A stretch of 64,000 nucleotides of DNA from Enterocloster hominis (ex Liu et al. 2021) (GTDB lineage Bacteria > Bacillota > Clostridia > Lachnospirales > Lachnospiraceae): positions 62,001 through 126,000 of the forward strand of contig JACRTJ010000027.1 of the NCBI GenBank assembly GCA_014385265.1. Direction: 5' to 3'. Both the position numbers and the translations under genes were made by a program. This document shows positions 53,191 to 61,904 of the stretch, piece after piece (position 1 is the first letter of the stretch; every line of letters begins with the position of its first letter). The notes under the pieces are model-generated. The model was not told the origin of the DNA. It saw only the letters and a list, made by a program, of their open reading frames with translations, and ran no database searches.

Positions 53191-54888
53191 TTAATTCAGT
53201 TCTTTTACAACTCTCTCAAGGGCCTCAAGAGCGTCGTCCGGAAGCTTGTCGTAGCCTTCCTTGGCAACTGCAAATTCCTTGATCTCGTTGACGCGGTCGT
53301 TCATACGGGCCTTTAACTGGCTTACGTACTCCGGATCGTTCATATCCGGCACAAAGCCTTCCCAGTCCATGATCTCGATATCGGAGAACGGACCCCACTG
53401 ATGGAAGTCTGCCTTCTTCTCAACGATGGCTTCCAGGATTCCAAGGGTGTCGGCCGGTTTTACCTTCTTGCCCATGAAATCGCCGGTGTTCACGATATAG
53501 CAGTCCACGTTCTTTTCCTCAACCAGCTTTTTGAATTTCTCATAGTCGTTGGCTAACGGATATGTACGGAACGGGTTTGCGTACGGAACCACAACCAGCT
53601 TGTTGGGATCCACGCCAGGAGCAAGACGCTCTGCGGAGGATCTCTTAGTTGCCAGGGTAGCGCCCATAACGGAAGCTAAGGAAGCCCCTTTTAATTTTAC
53701 TACCGGCGGGATGGTCGGGTCCTTCATGATCCAGAAAATAGCGTTGACCGGGGAGTCGATCCTGTCCACACGGTTGGGAGACCATAATTTGGACTTGATG
53801 GCGCGGCCGTTGCCGTTTCTTACATCCTCTGTCACCAGCTGGATCTTTCCGTCCTCATCCAGGGTCGCAGAGCAGTTCTGGGCGGTCAGCAGGTACTGGT
53901 TGTCCGGGCAGCCGGTGGGATAATCGGCCGTCTTATCAAAGTATGTGGGCTCCAGTGCGATGGATGCGCAGGTATCTGTGTTGATGATGAACGCATCGTC
54001 GTGAAGGACCTTGATCTCGTACTTGCCGCCGTGTTTTGCATGGGTCAGGGTGGACTTACCGGATCCGGACAGGCCGTATACGGAAGCTACGTACTTGCTG
54101 CCGTCAGCCAGGGTGTATTCCTTCTGTCCGCCGTGGCAGGAAGCGTAGCCGTTGCGGTTTGCAATGGCCCATGCCATGGTCAGGGTGCCCTTCTTGTGCT
54201 CACCGAAATATCTCATACCAAGGATGCATGCGCAGTTGGTATCGGTATTGAAGTAGCACAGGGTCTTTTTCTGGGGATCGGACAGGCAGTCCAGGGATAC
54301 GCTGGGTCTGTCGGAGCCGCACCACTGGGGATCGGAGAAGATATAGATATCCGGCTCCTTTCCGTCGCCCACGGGTTTGGATTTTTTGTACATCTTTACG
54401 TACTCATCAGACATGTACTGGAAGTTTAACATCCAGTTGTACATGATGTTTTCTTCTCCCTCCGGGATCAGAAGGTGGGCCTTAACCATAAATTCGGGAT
54501 CCAGGCCTACGAAAACCTCTGCATGGTACATGGTTTTCCAGCGGGACTCGTAGATCGCGTCCATCGCTACCTTGTCAAGGGCTTCACAGTCCACGCCCGG
54601 CTCGCCTGCGATGCGGCGTGCAGTTGCGTAGCGGCCGGTGATGGCTCCGTCGTTGAATAACAGAACCTTCGCGTCCTTGTCCAGACCAAATTCCTCTCCT
54701 CTGTAAACGGGCATATCGGTCACGATCGTTCCTGGAGAATTCTTTGCTAATTCATAAGCCTCTCTCAGGGTATTTACCTTTACCACGTTGTTGCCGTAAA
54801 AAGCACCCTCGATGATGGATCTGGTTTTGGAAAAGCCCACTTTTCCTTTACCAATTTCGCTGATTGGGTAATAAGCCTTTGTTGACAT
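53191..54888 (-). CDS. pckA: Phosphoenolpyruvate carboxykinase (ATP)
   Basis: A 565-residue cytoplasmic enzyme interconverting oxaloacetate + ATP and PEP + CO2 + ADP. The kinase-1a P-loop GLSGSGKST lies at 272-280, and the metal-binding kinase-2 stretch HDDAFIIN follows. The substrate arginine motif region NDGAITGRYATARRI is conserved. It links glycolytic carbon to oxaloacetate, the likely substrate of the carboxyltransferase at 24140-25552. It has a strong promoter and a clear terminator, so it is monocistronic. The AGGAGG site is present. Confidence 0.97.
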   Translation of the reverse strand: MSTKAYYPISEIGKGKVGFSKTRSIIEGAFYGNNVVKVNTLREAYELAKNSPGTIVTDMPVYRGEEFGLDKDAKVLLFNDGAITGRYATARRIAGEPGVDCEALDKVAMDAIYESRWKTMYHAEVFVGLDPEFMVKAHLLIPEGEENIMYNWMLNFQYMSDEYVKMYKKSKPVGDGKEPDIYIFSDPQWCGSDRPSVSLDCLSDPQKKTLCYFNTDTNCACILGMRYFGEHKKGTLTMAWAIANRNGYASCHGGQKEYTLADGSKYVASVYGLSGSGKSTLTHAKHGGKYEIKVLHDDAFIINTDTCASIALEPTYFDKTADYPTGCPDNQYLLTAQNCSATLDEDGKIQLVTEDVRNGNGRAIKSKLWSPNRVDRIDSPVNAIFWIMKDPTIPPVVKLKGASLASVMGATLATKRSSAERLAPGVDPNKLVVVPYANPFRTYPLANDYEKFKKLVEEKNVDCYIVNTGDFMGKKVKPADTLGILEAIVEKKADFHQWGPFSDIEIMDWEGFVPDMNDPEYVSQLKARMNDRVNEIKEFAVAKEGYDKLPDDALEALERVVKELN

Positions 54889-54927
54889 TTGAAAAACCTC
54901 CTTGAATGTTGGTCACTAGATGGCTTT

Positions 54928-54956
54928 ATTATCCCATCAAAATTGGATAAAGTCAA
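54928..54956 (-). promoter_or_regulatory. Promoter of pckA
   Basis: Minus strand: -35 TTGACT (54951-54956), 17-base spacer, -10 GATAAT (54928-54933), about 40 bases before the ATG. Confidence 0.75.
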
Positions 54957-55007
54957 TTCATTTTGCGATTTAATTTATTAGTTTTTTATGAATTTTGCAT
55001 AAAAACG

Positions 55008-55046
55008 AAAAACCGGGACAGGTTTTCGTTTCCTATCCCGGTTTTT
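55008..55046 (-). terminator. Terminator after the SleB-like gene (bidirectional)
   Basis: AAAAACCGGGA and TCCCGGTTTTT form an 11-bp perfect stem around a 17-base loop; both strands end in T runs. It starts two bases after the stop of the SleB-like gene and shields the pckA promoter. Confidence 0.92.
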
Positions 55047-55048
55047 CA

Positions 55049-56074
55049 CTATTTAAAGAACTCGTGGTTCCCATGTTTGAACAAAAAGTCCAGGTGATTG
55101 TCAAACCAGCGGACATTTTTCCTGCTGGACGCCCTCCTGTTCATAAAATACAGAGCGCCGTCAGAATAATCCTCTCCCGCCAGGGCGCTGTCCACAGCCT
55201 CCACCGTGGCGTCTGTGACCCGGCACCGGTTGATGGAGCCGTTGCCCACCGGCGAAAACTGATGTCTCTGGTAGACCACGCTGTGGACCGTATCCGGGAA
55301 GGTATCGCTTTCCACCCGGTTTAAGATCACATTGGCCACCAGGATCCTTCCGGTCCGGTCGCAGTTTCCAGCCTCTGCCTGGACGATCTTAAGCAGCGTC
55401 TGGTAATCCCGGTCTGACAGGGAGACCGATGCCGCCGCTTCCTGTGTTTCCGGTGCAGACGGCTGCTCCGGCCTACCGGAAGCCTCCTGGGCGGCTGCAC
55501 CTTCCGCAAGCTCAGCGCTCTCTCCAGAAGCTGTCCCTTCCTGGCCGCCAGAGCCCTCCCGGACGGCTGCCCGCTCAGAAGTTTCCGCGCTTTCCGCGGC
55601 TTCTCCTTCCGGCGCACCGGAGTCCTCCCCGGCCGCTGCCTCTTCCTGGGCTCCAGAGCCTTCCGCAGCAGTCTCCGCTTCCTGATCCGGGTCTTCTCCC
55701 TCTCCGGCTTCCCCGCCTTCAGGCGTCTCCGCGCCGTTCTCTGCCTCCTCTTTTCTGGTCTCTGTTCCGTTTTCCGTGTCCGCGGCCTCCTCAGCCGCCA
55801 TTATGCTTTCTGGATCACGTTTCTCTTCGTCTGTATTTCCATCATGCGTTCCCTCTTCCTGGCCGCCGCTCTCTCCCGGCGTCTCAGCAAAGGCCACCAT
55901 AGCACCGTTTCCCGTCTCCGGAAAGCTCCCTGCGGCAAAGGTAATGGCTGTCACCAGAAGGATACCAGCCGTAAGGACTGCCGTATCCCGGCGTCTTTTG
56001 GCAGGTGCGCTGGCAGACAGCATTTTTATACTCTGGAAAACTGTCTGAAGAAATGAGTTCCATGTCTGCTTCAT
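55049..56074 (-). CDS. Spore cortex-lytic enzyme-like cell-wall hydrolase (SleB domain)
   Basis: A 341-residue protein with an N-terminal cytoplasmic stub, one hydrophobic signal/anchor (about 32-48), a long acidic Glu/Ala/Gly linker with short repeats (about 60-215) and a C-terminal SleB/hydrolase_2 domain (about 220-341): SDRDYQTLLKIVQAEAG, GRILVANVILNRVESDTFPD, RHQFSPVGNGSI, YFMNRRASS. The family is a lytic transglycosylase that degrades spore cortex muramic-lactam peptidoglycan during germination. The ribosome site is AGAGGC. The linker is unusually long for the family. Confidence 0.9.
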   Translation of the reverse strand: MKQTWNSFLQTVFQSIKMLSASAPAKRRRDTAVLTAGILLVTAITFAAGSFPETGNGAMVAFAETPGESGGQEEGTHDGNTDEEKRDPESIMAAEEAADTENGTETRKEEAENGAETPEGGEAGEGEDPDQEAETAAEGSGAQEEAAAGEDSGAPEGEAAESAETSERAAVREGSGGQEGTASGESAELAEGAAAQEASGRPEQPSAPETQEAAASVSLSDRDYQTLLKIVQAEAGNCDRTGRILVANVILNRVESDTFPDTVHSVVYQRHQFSPVGNGSINRCRVTDATVEAVDSALAGEDYSDGALYFMNRRASSRKNVRWFDNHLDFLFKHGNHEFFK

Positions 56075-56400
56075 CGATTGCCTCTTTTCTCCGTTCTGCC
56101 TCCGGAAAGCCTCCAGGCGGCAGATGGTTATTTTTCCGTCTCACCGGACGGCGTCTGTGATTATAGGAGAACGGGAGGCCAAAAGTCAATAAGGCTTCTG
56201 CATTTTTGTTGTATTTCACAGCCTTATTTTTAACTTTTGTCATGATTTTTTAACATTTTGCAAGAACTTTTTCTTGATTTTCCTCGTATTTTTGTTACCA
56301 TTGGCCCTATGGACTTTTAACATTTATTACAAATTTGTTAAGTTTTTATCCCCCACTTTAAAGGGGTTTTCCGGTCCTTTACACCTTATGTCAACCACTT
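56075..56400. other. Gene-free spacer upstream of the SleB-like gene
   Basis: A 326-base AT-rich spacer between the sleB-like start and the ybaK stop. It has no open frame of note and no RNA I recognise. It contains poly-T stretches, CCCC-ACTTTAA-AGGGG-type short dyads (near 56352) and TTACAAATTTGTTAA (near 56328). A weak promoter for the sleB-like gene must lie here, but no convincing sigma-A or spore-sigma boxes were found. Confidence 0.5.
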
Positions 56401-56877
56401 TTACATGAGATCTGCCATTTCAGCGCCCACATACCTCCCCAGATCCGCCGGGGACAGGATCACCTGGACGCCACGCATGCCGGCGCTGACGGCGATTTTT
56501 TCATACTCCCCTGCCGACTTGTCCAGATAGGTGGGGAATCTCTTTTTCATCCCGATGGGAGAACAGCCGCCCCGGACATAGCCGGTGACCGGAAGGAGCT
56601 CCTTCATCGGAAGCATCTCCACCTTCTTGTCTCCCGCCGCCCTGGCCGCCTTTTTCAGATCCACCTCTCCGTCCACCGGAATACAGCAGACCATATATCC
56701 TGTCTTTTCTCCCCGGAGCACCAGGGTCTTAAAAACGCTCCCATGGTCCACGCCCATGAGGTCCGCGGCATGGCTCCCGGAAAGGTCATTTTCGTCCACC
56801 GGATATTCCTTTGCTTCATAGGCGATCTTCGCCGCATCCAGAAGACGCATCACATTGGTCTTAACCAGTTTCTTCAT
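56401..56877 (-). CDS. ybaK: Cys-tRNA(Pro)/Cys-tRNA(Cys) deacylase (YbaK/EbsC family)
   Basis: A 158-residue trans-editing enzyme that frees mischarged cysteinyl or related tRNA. Features: KTNVMRLLDAAKIAYEAKEY start, GVDHGSVFKTLVLRG, the lysine-containing catalytic segment AGDKKVEMLPMKEL, and GYVRGGCSPIGMKK. The start at 56877 is preferred by homology (a GAAGGG site lies upstream); a longer frame would add 26 residues. It is 83 bases downstream of yebC. Confidence 0.9.
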   Translation of the reverse strand: MKKLVKTNVMRLLDAAKIAYEAKEYPVDENDLSGSHAADLMGVDHGSVFKTLVLRGEKTGYMVCCIPVDGEVDLKKAARAAGDKKVEMLPMKELLPVTGYVRGGCSPIGMKKRFPTYLDKSAGEYEKIAVSAGMRGVQVILSPADLGRYVGAEMADLM

Positions 56878-56960
56878 ATTATAATCCCTTCCTTCTAAAA
56901 AACTCCTCTCCGTTTCATCCCTGGGACGATCCGGAAAGGAGCTTCTTTCATTCATATTGA

Positions 56961-57689
56961 TTATTCGGACCAGTTGTGGAATACAGCCTGGACATCGTCA
57001 TCCTCGTCTAAAAGATCCAGGATCCGGTTCATCTTCTTGATGGCGTCATCGTCGGTCAGCTCCACGTAGTTCTGGGGGATCATGGTCACTTCCGCCTGCA
57101 TCATGGGGATACCGGCCTTTTCCAGAGCCTCGCGCACCTCGCTGAAGGCGTCGGGATCGGTCACCACCTCAAAGCTGTCCTCCTCCTCGGAGAAATCCTC
57201 AGCTCCGGCGTCCAGAGCTGCCATCATCAGCTCGTCGGCATCCATCTCGCACTCTTCCTTGTCGATGATGATCTGGCCTTTTTTGTCGAACATGAAGGAT
57301 ACGCTTCCCTGGGCTCCTACGTTTCCGCCGCCCTTGGTAAAGGCGCTCCTTACATTGGCTGCGGTACGGTTTTTATTGTCAGTCAGAGTCTCTACGATGA
57401 TGGCAATGCCGTTGGGGCCGTAGCCCTCATAAACCAGGTTTTCATAGTTTACAGAGCCCAGGTCCCCGGCAGCCTTTTTAATTCCGCGGTCGATGGTATC
57501 GTTGGGCATGTTGTTGGCCTTGGCCTTGGCGATCACATCACGGAGCTTGCTGTTATTGGCCGGATCTGCGCCGCCTTCCTTAACTGCAACAGCGATCTCT
57601 CTTCCGATCACGGTAAAGATCTTTCCCTTGGCCGCATCGTTCTTTTCTTTCTTATGTTTAATATTGGCAAATTTGGAATGTCCTGACAT
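56961..57689 (-). CDS. yebC: YebC/PmpR family DNA-binding regulatory protein
   Basis: A 242-residue protein beginning [23 protein letters not shown], diagnostic for YebC/TACO1. The family includes regulators (PmpR) and translation factors that relieve ribosome stalling at prolines; the latter role is the more recent view. All three domains are complete and the sequence ends at a normal length. The ATG at 57689 follows AGGAGCAGG; the longer frame is unlikely. Minus-strand promoter at 57783-57811. Confidence 0.95.
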   Translation of the reverse strand: MSGHSKFANIKHKKEKNDAAKGKIFTVIGREIAVAVKEGGADPANNSKLRDVIAKAKANNMPNDTIDRGIKKAAGDLGSVNYENLVYEGYGPNGIAIIVETLTDNKNRTAANVRSAFTKGGGNVGAQGSVSFMFDKKGQIIIDKEECEMDADELMMAALDAGAEDFSEEEDSFEVVTDPDAFSEVREALEKAGIPMMQAEVTMIPQNYVELTDDDAIKKMNRILDLLDEDDDVQAVFHNWSE

Positions 57690-57782
57690 TTTTCCTGCTC
57701 CTTTTCTTGTTTCTTCTATATTTATCGTATTTCCATCATAATCTGTAACGGTCATGTCCTTACAGTTACCATAATCCTAAAT

Positions 57783-57811
57783 ATTCTAGCATTATTTTAA
57801 GTCCTTGGCAA
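57783..57811 (-). promoter_or_regulatory. Promoter of yebC
   Basis: Minus strand: -35 TTGCCA (57806-57811), 17-base spacer, -10 TAGAAT (57783-57788), about 95 bases before the yebC ATG and back-to-back with the S9 peptidase promoter. Confidence 0.65.
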
Positions 57812-57889
57812 GAGCTTTTCTGTGGATTTTCCCTTCGGCCATTTTATTCATATTTTCCTGCCGGACGGCTCCGAAACAGCAACGTTTTC

Positions 57890-57917
57890 TTGACAGCTTT
57901 TACAGGCATGTTATAAT
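57890..57917 (+). promoter_or_regulatory. Promoter of the S9 peptidase gene
   Basis: Perfect -35 TTGACA (57890-57895) and perfect -10 TATAAT (57912-57917) with a 16-base spacer, about 37 bases before the ATG. Confidence 0.8.
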
Positions 57918-57953
57918 AGAACTACATAATTATCAAAATATGGAGGCAGCACT

Positions 57954-59888
57954 ATGAAAAAGATTGAAATCGATACCTTTTTGAAATTTCAGTTCGTAAG
58001 CAATCCTTCCTTCTCACCCGATGGAAAGTACATTGCCTTTGTGGTATCCAACGCAGACAGAGCGGAAAATACATACAAAGCCAACCTCTACGTTTACGAT
58101 ATGGCTGAAAAAAAGGTTCGGAAGATGACCAGCGGCGGCGACGCAAAGAGCTATGTCTGGACAAACGACAATACCCTTCTCTTCCCGGCTGCAAGATGCA
58201 GCGAGGTGAAGAAGAAACAGGAAGCCGGAGAAGCCCTCACAAGCTTCTATGAGATCTCCCCCGAAGGCGGAGAGGCCTGCCACGCCTTTACGGTGCCCGC
58301 AAAGATCATCGGCTTTAAAGCACTGCCCGACGGACGTTTCCTTATGACTGCAAGCCAGGATAATCATAAGGACACAAGAAAGAAATCCTATGAGGTCTTC
58401 GACGAGCTTCCCTTCTGGGGCAACGGCTTAGGCTACACCAACGCAAAGAGAAACCGTTTTGCCGTTTATAACAGAGAAAACGGAGAGCTTTCTTACGTGG
58501 CCTGCGACTGGACCGACTGCACCCAGTCCTCTGTCCTTGGCGATCTTCTCCTTTATAAGGCGTATCCCTGGAAGCAGAACGTGCGCGGTTTAAACGAGGG
58601 AATTTATCTCTATAACTTAAAGACCGGCGAGACAAAGACATTACTGGAGCCGGATACCATGCACACCGGAACCATCGAGCTCTTAAACGAAAATGAGGCT
58701 CTTGTGGCTGCCATCGACTCCGACTACCGCTATACCAATAAGTACAACAGCTTTTATAAGATGAACTTAGCGGACGGCTCCATGAACCTGTTTGTACCCT
58801 ATGACGCCTCCATCGCCTCCGGCTCTGTGGGAAGCGACGCAAGATACGGCTCCGGCCGCGGCCAGAAGCTGTTAAACGGCGACTTCTACTTTATCTCCAC
58901 CGTAGACGACTTTGCATGGTTAAGAAAGCTGGACAAGGACGGCAATATCTCCGACAGCCTCACAAAGGGAAGCTCCTGCGACAGCTTCGACGTCAACGGC
59001 GAACACCTGGTAAGCTGTGAACTCCAGGGAACAAAGCTTGCGGAGCTTTACCTGGACGGTGAGCAGATCACCCACTTCAACGACTTTGTTGGAGAGGAAT
59101 ATTCCGTTGTGACCCCCGAGGCCTTTTCCTTCACAGCCAGCGACGGCTATGAGATCCACGGCTGGGTGATGAAGCCGGCAGATTATGAGGAAGGCGTTTC
59201 CTATCCGGCCATCTTCCATATCCACGGAGGCCCCCGCACCGTATTCTCCGACGTATTCCACCACGAGATGCAGATGTGGGCCAATGCCGGATACTTCGTG
59301 TTCTACTGCAATCCCAGAGGCTCTGACGGCCGCGGCACCGATTTCGGAAACATCAACGGCATCTACGGGACCGTGGACTACCAGAACCTGATGGATTTCA
59401 CCGACGAGGTATTAAAGAGATATCCCCAGATCGATACAGCCCGTGTGGGCGTTACCGGCGGCTCCTACGGCGGCTTCATGACCAACTGGATCGTGGGCCA
59501 CACCGACCGCTTCAAAGCAGCCGTATCCCAGCGTTCCATCTCCAACTGGGTATCCTTTGAGCACAACTCTGATATCGGCCACACCTTTATCGTAAACAAC
59601 CAGGGCGCCAATACAAGAGAGAATGTGGAGCTTCTCTGGAAGCAGTCCCCGCTCCAGTATGCCCCCAACTGCAAGACCCCGATCCTCTTTATCCACTCCG
59701 ACGAGGACTACCGCTGCTATATGGCAGAGGGGCTTGCCATGTACAGCGCCGTTATGAGAAACGGCTGTCCCTCCAGGCTCTGCCTCTTCCACGGCGAGAA
59801 CCACGAGCTCTCCCGCGGCGGAAAGCCGGAAAACAGGATCGACCGTATGACGGAGATCTTAAACTGGATGGACCAGTATCTGAAATAG
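57954..59888 (+). CDS. S9-family peptidase (acylaminoacyl/prolyl oligopeptidase type)
   Basis: A 644-residue two-domain serine peptidase. Residues about 1-380 form a beta-propeller (FVSNPSFSPDGKYIAFVVSN; several WD-like blades) and 390-644 an alpha/beta hydrolase domain: HIHGGPRTVF (oxyanion region), nucleophile Ser in GVTGGSYGGFMTNWIVG, Asp in FIHSDEDYRC and His in GENHELSRGG. There is no signal peptide, so it is cytoplasmic and likely degrades short peptides, useful to an amino-acid fermenter. GGAGG lies just before the ATG. It has its own promoter and terminator. Confidence 0.94.
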   Translation: MKKIEIDTFLKFQFVSNPSFSPDGKYIAFVVSNADRAENTYKANLYVYDMAEKKVRKMTSGGDAKSYVWTNDNTLLFPAARCSEVKKKQEAGEALTSFYEISPEGGEACHAFTVPAKIIGFKALPDGRFLMTASQDNHKDTRKKSYEVFDELPFWGNGLGYTNAKRNRFAVYNRENGELSYVACDWTDCTQSSVLGDLLLYKAYPWKQNVRGLNEGIYLYNLKTGETKTLLEPDTMHTGTIELLNENEALVAAIDSDYRYTNKYNSFYKMNLADGSMNLFVPYDASIASGSVGSDARYGSGRGQKLLNGDFYFISTVDDFAWLRKLDKDGNISDSLTKGSSCDSFDVNGEHLVSCELQGTKLAELYLDGEQITHFNDFVGEEYSVVTPEAFSFTASDGYEIHGWVMKPADYEEGVSYPAIFHIHGGPRTVFSDVFHHEMQMWANAGYFVFYCNPRGSDGRGTDFGNINGIYGTVDYQNLMDFTDEVLKRYPQIDTARVGVTGGSYGGFMTNWIVGHTDRFKAAVSQRSISNWVSFEHNSDIGHTFIVNNQGANTRENVELLWKQSPLQYAPNCKTPILFIHSDEDYRCYMAEGLAMYSAVMRNGCPSRLCLFHGENHELSRGGKPENRIDRMTEILNWMDQYLK

Positions 59889-59895
59889 GACCGTC

Positions 59896-59954
59896 AAAAA
59901 AATCCCCCGTCCGGAAGCGGCTCTGCTGCCTGCCCCGGACGGGGGATCCTTTTA
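59896..59954. terminator. Bidirectional terminator between S9 peptidase and CNNM genes
   Basis: CCCCCGTCCGG and CCGGACGGGGG form an 11-bp perfect stem. On the minus strand it is followed by seven T residues (strong); on the plus strand by ATCCTTTTATCC (weaker). The two genes converge here. Confidence 0.92.
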
Positions 59955-61313
59955 TCCTTCGTTTTCTTTTTCATGTTCCGGCCCGGCATCCCGTTCCGCC
60001 GCTACCGTCTGTATGATCTTATTCTCTGCCTTTACGATACTGAACCGGTAGCCTCCGAAGACCACCTGGCCCTTTTCATCATCCTCCGGCAGATGGCCCA
60101 GCCTTGAGATCAGGAAGCCGTTTAAGGTGTCAAAATTATCCTTATCGTCCTCGTCAAATTCCATCTCCAGGGCGTCCTCCACATCGTCCAGAGGCGTCAT
60201 GCCCGAAAGCTGGAAGCTTCCGTTTTCCTTGACCACGATATCGGGCTCCTCGTTGTCGTATTCATCCATGATGTTTCCGACGATCTCCTCCAGGATATCC
60301 TCCATGGTCACGATCCCGGCTGTCTGGCCGTATTCGTCGATGACGATCTCCATATGGATCTTCTCCGACTGCATCTCCTTAAATAAGGCATTGATATTTT
60401 TCGCCTCCGGAGCAAAATGGGCGCTCCTTAAAAGGCCGTCGATCTGGCTGATGGGCCTGTCCAGATACTCCTCCTGCTCTGCAAAATAAAGCACGTCCCG
60501 CATATGGAGCACGCCTACGATATTGTCGATATCCTCCTCGTAGACCGGGAACCTGGAATTGTTGGCCTCTTTTACGATGAAATCCACCGTTTCCTTTAAG
60601 GTCATAGTGCTTTCCAGGGCCACCACGTTCTTTCTGTGGGTCATGATATCCGATGCCACTTTATCGTCAAACTCAAAGATATTGGTAATCATTTCCGCTT
60701 CGCTGGCTTCCAGCACGCCCTGATCGTGGCCCTCGTTTACCATATACATGATATCCTCCTCGGTCACCTTCTCATTGGAGGACCGGATATCAATGCCCAC
60801 TGCTTTTAAGACCACAAAGGCCGCCACGCTGATGAGCCAGGTGAACGGCGAAAGCAGCTTAATGGCCCACTCTACCACCGAAAGCGCCTTATAGCAGAAC
60901 CGGATCGGGCTCTTGGCTGCCACGTGCTTGGGGATTATAACTCCCAGGCAGACCAGAAAAAAGGCCACCGCAAAAAATGCCGCTGCCAGGGCCAGCCCCG
61001 CCGCAAGGCCCGGAGCCATCGCAAGCTTCACTGCCAGAAATCTCCGGATGTATCCCGCTGTCTGCGGCAGGGTAAAGGCTCCCAGCGCCAGTGTGAAAAA
61101 GCAGGTGACCACCTGGTTGGTGCGGACAAACTTCCCAGGATCCTCCTGGATCCTCAAAAGAGCCGCCGCTTTTTTATTTCCCTCGTCCCGCTCGTCCTCC
61201 AGCGCACTGGTGTTCAGCGCCTGGATCGCCGCCCCAAAGCCGTAGATCAGATAAAATACAGCCACGGAAGCCGCAAACAGCAAAATTCCTATCCACGAAT
61301 TACCATCGTCCAT
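59952..61313 (-). CDS. CNNM/CBS-domain membrane protein (hemolysin C/CorC family)
   Basis: A 453-residue protein: an N-terminal CNNM transmembrane domain (about 1-190, three to four helices), two CBS domains (about 210-330; DIMTHRKNVVALE and ILEEIVGNIMDEYDNEE), and a CorC/HlyC transporter-associated domain at the C terminus (GMTPLDDVEDALEMEF...FGGYRFSIVKAENK). Family members are linked to Mg2+ or Co2+ handling; several carry the old name hemolysin. The start at 61313 (MDDGNSWIG) is chosen; the GTG at 61328 is adjacent to its ribosome site and less likely. Confidence 0.9.
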   Translation of the reverse strand: MDDGNSWIGILLFAASVAVFYLIYGFGAAIQALNTSALEDERDEGNKKAAALLRIQEDPGKFVRTNQVVTCFFTLALGAFTLPQTAGYIRRFLAVKLAMAPGLAAGLALAAAFFAVAFFLVCLGVIIPKHVAAKSPIRFCYKALSVVEWAIKLLSPFTWLISVAAFVVLKAVGIDIRSSNEKVTEEDIMYMVNEGHDQGVLEASEAEMITNIFEFDDKVASDIMTHRKNVVALESTMTLKETVDFIVKEANNSRFPVYEEDIDNIVGVLHMRDVLYFAEQEEYLDRPISQIDGLLRSAHFAPEAKNINALFKEMQSEKIHMEIVIDEYGQTAGIVTMEDILEEIVGNIMDEYDNEEPDIVVKENGSFQLSGMTPLDDVEDALEMEFDEDDKDNFDTLNGFLISRLGHLPEDDEKGQVVFGGYRFSIVKAENKIIQTVAAERDAGPEHEKENEG

Positions 61314-61403
61314 GAAAAATCTTTCCACTCCTTTTTTATCATTTGTATCCTAATATAGCATCATTGCCACATTTCGTCAACAAAACTCCCGAAATTCACG
61401 CCC

Positions 61404-61751
61404 TTATGTAGCAAGCTCCAGGCTGATCCGCAGGGCTTCGTTGACTTTTTCCTGAAGATTTTCATCGATATGGCATATTTTCTCCCTGAGTCTCTGTTTA
61501 TCAATGGTTCGCAGCTGCTCCAGGAGGATCACTGAGTCCCGGACCATGTCGCACTGTCTGGCGGAAAGCTCCACGTGGGTGGGCAGCTTTGCCTTATTCA
61601 TTTTCGATGTGATGGCCGCACAGATCACCGTTGGACTGTGCTTATTTCCCACATCATTCTGTATGATGAGCACCGGCCGGACTCCTCCCTGTTCAGAGCC
61701 CACCACCGGCCGCAGGTCTGCATAATAAATATCTCCGCGTCTGATGATCAA
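61404..61751 (-). CDS. MazF/NdoA-type endoribonuclease toxin, no adjacent antitoxin
   Basis: A 115-residue MazF/PemK-fold mRNA interferase: [32 protein letters not shown] is the active-site region (in two parts; the conserved Arg and Thr/Ser are in GVRPVLI and [15 protein letters not shown]), and [15 protein letters not shown] follows. The TTG at 61751 gives the length and N terminus of B. subtilis NdoA (116 residues) with GGAGA eight bases upstream; a GTG at 61760 is adjacent to that site. In B. subtilis an antitoxin gene lies between alr and ndoA, but here only 153 bases separate alr and mazF with no such frame. Confidence 0.9.
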   Translation of the reverse strand: MIIRRGDIYYADLRPVVGSEQGGVRPVLIIQNDVGNKHSPTVICAAITSKMNKAKLPTHVELSARQCDMVRDSVILLEQLRTIDKQRLREKICHIDENLQEKVNEALRISLELAT

Positions 61752-61841
61752 AGGTTTCACTCTCCGAAATGGTTTTCAGGTCTCCCTGTACCGAAAGTAT
61801 TGACACTCTACGATTACCTTATGCAGAACTGCCGCAAAATG

Positions 61842-61869
61842 ATGCCGGAACCTGAAACCGGGCCGGCAT
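61842..61869 (-). other. Hairpin between alr and the MazF gene
   Basis: ATGCCGG and CCGGCAT pair around a 14-base loop on the minus strand, followed by CATTTTGC, a short T stretch. It may partly terminate alr transcription before mazF. Confidence 0.5.
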
Positions 61870-61904
61870 TTAAAGGCCGCTTCCCCCTGGGACCGGAATG
61901 CTTG

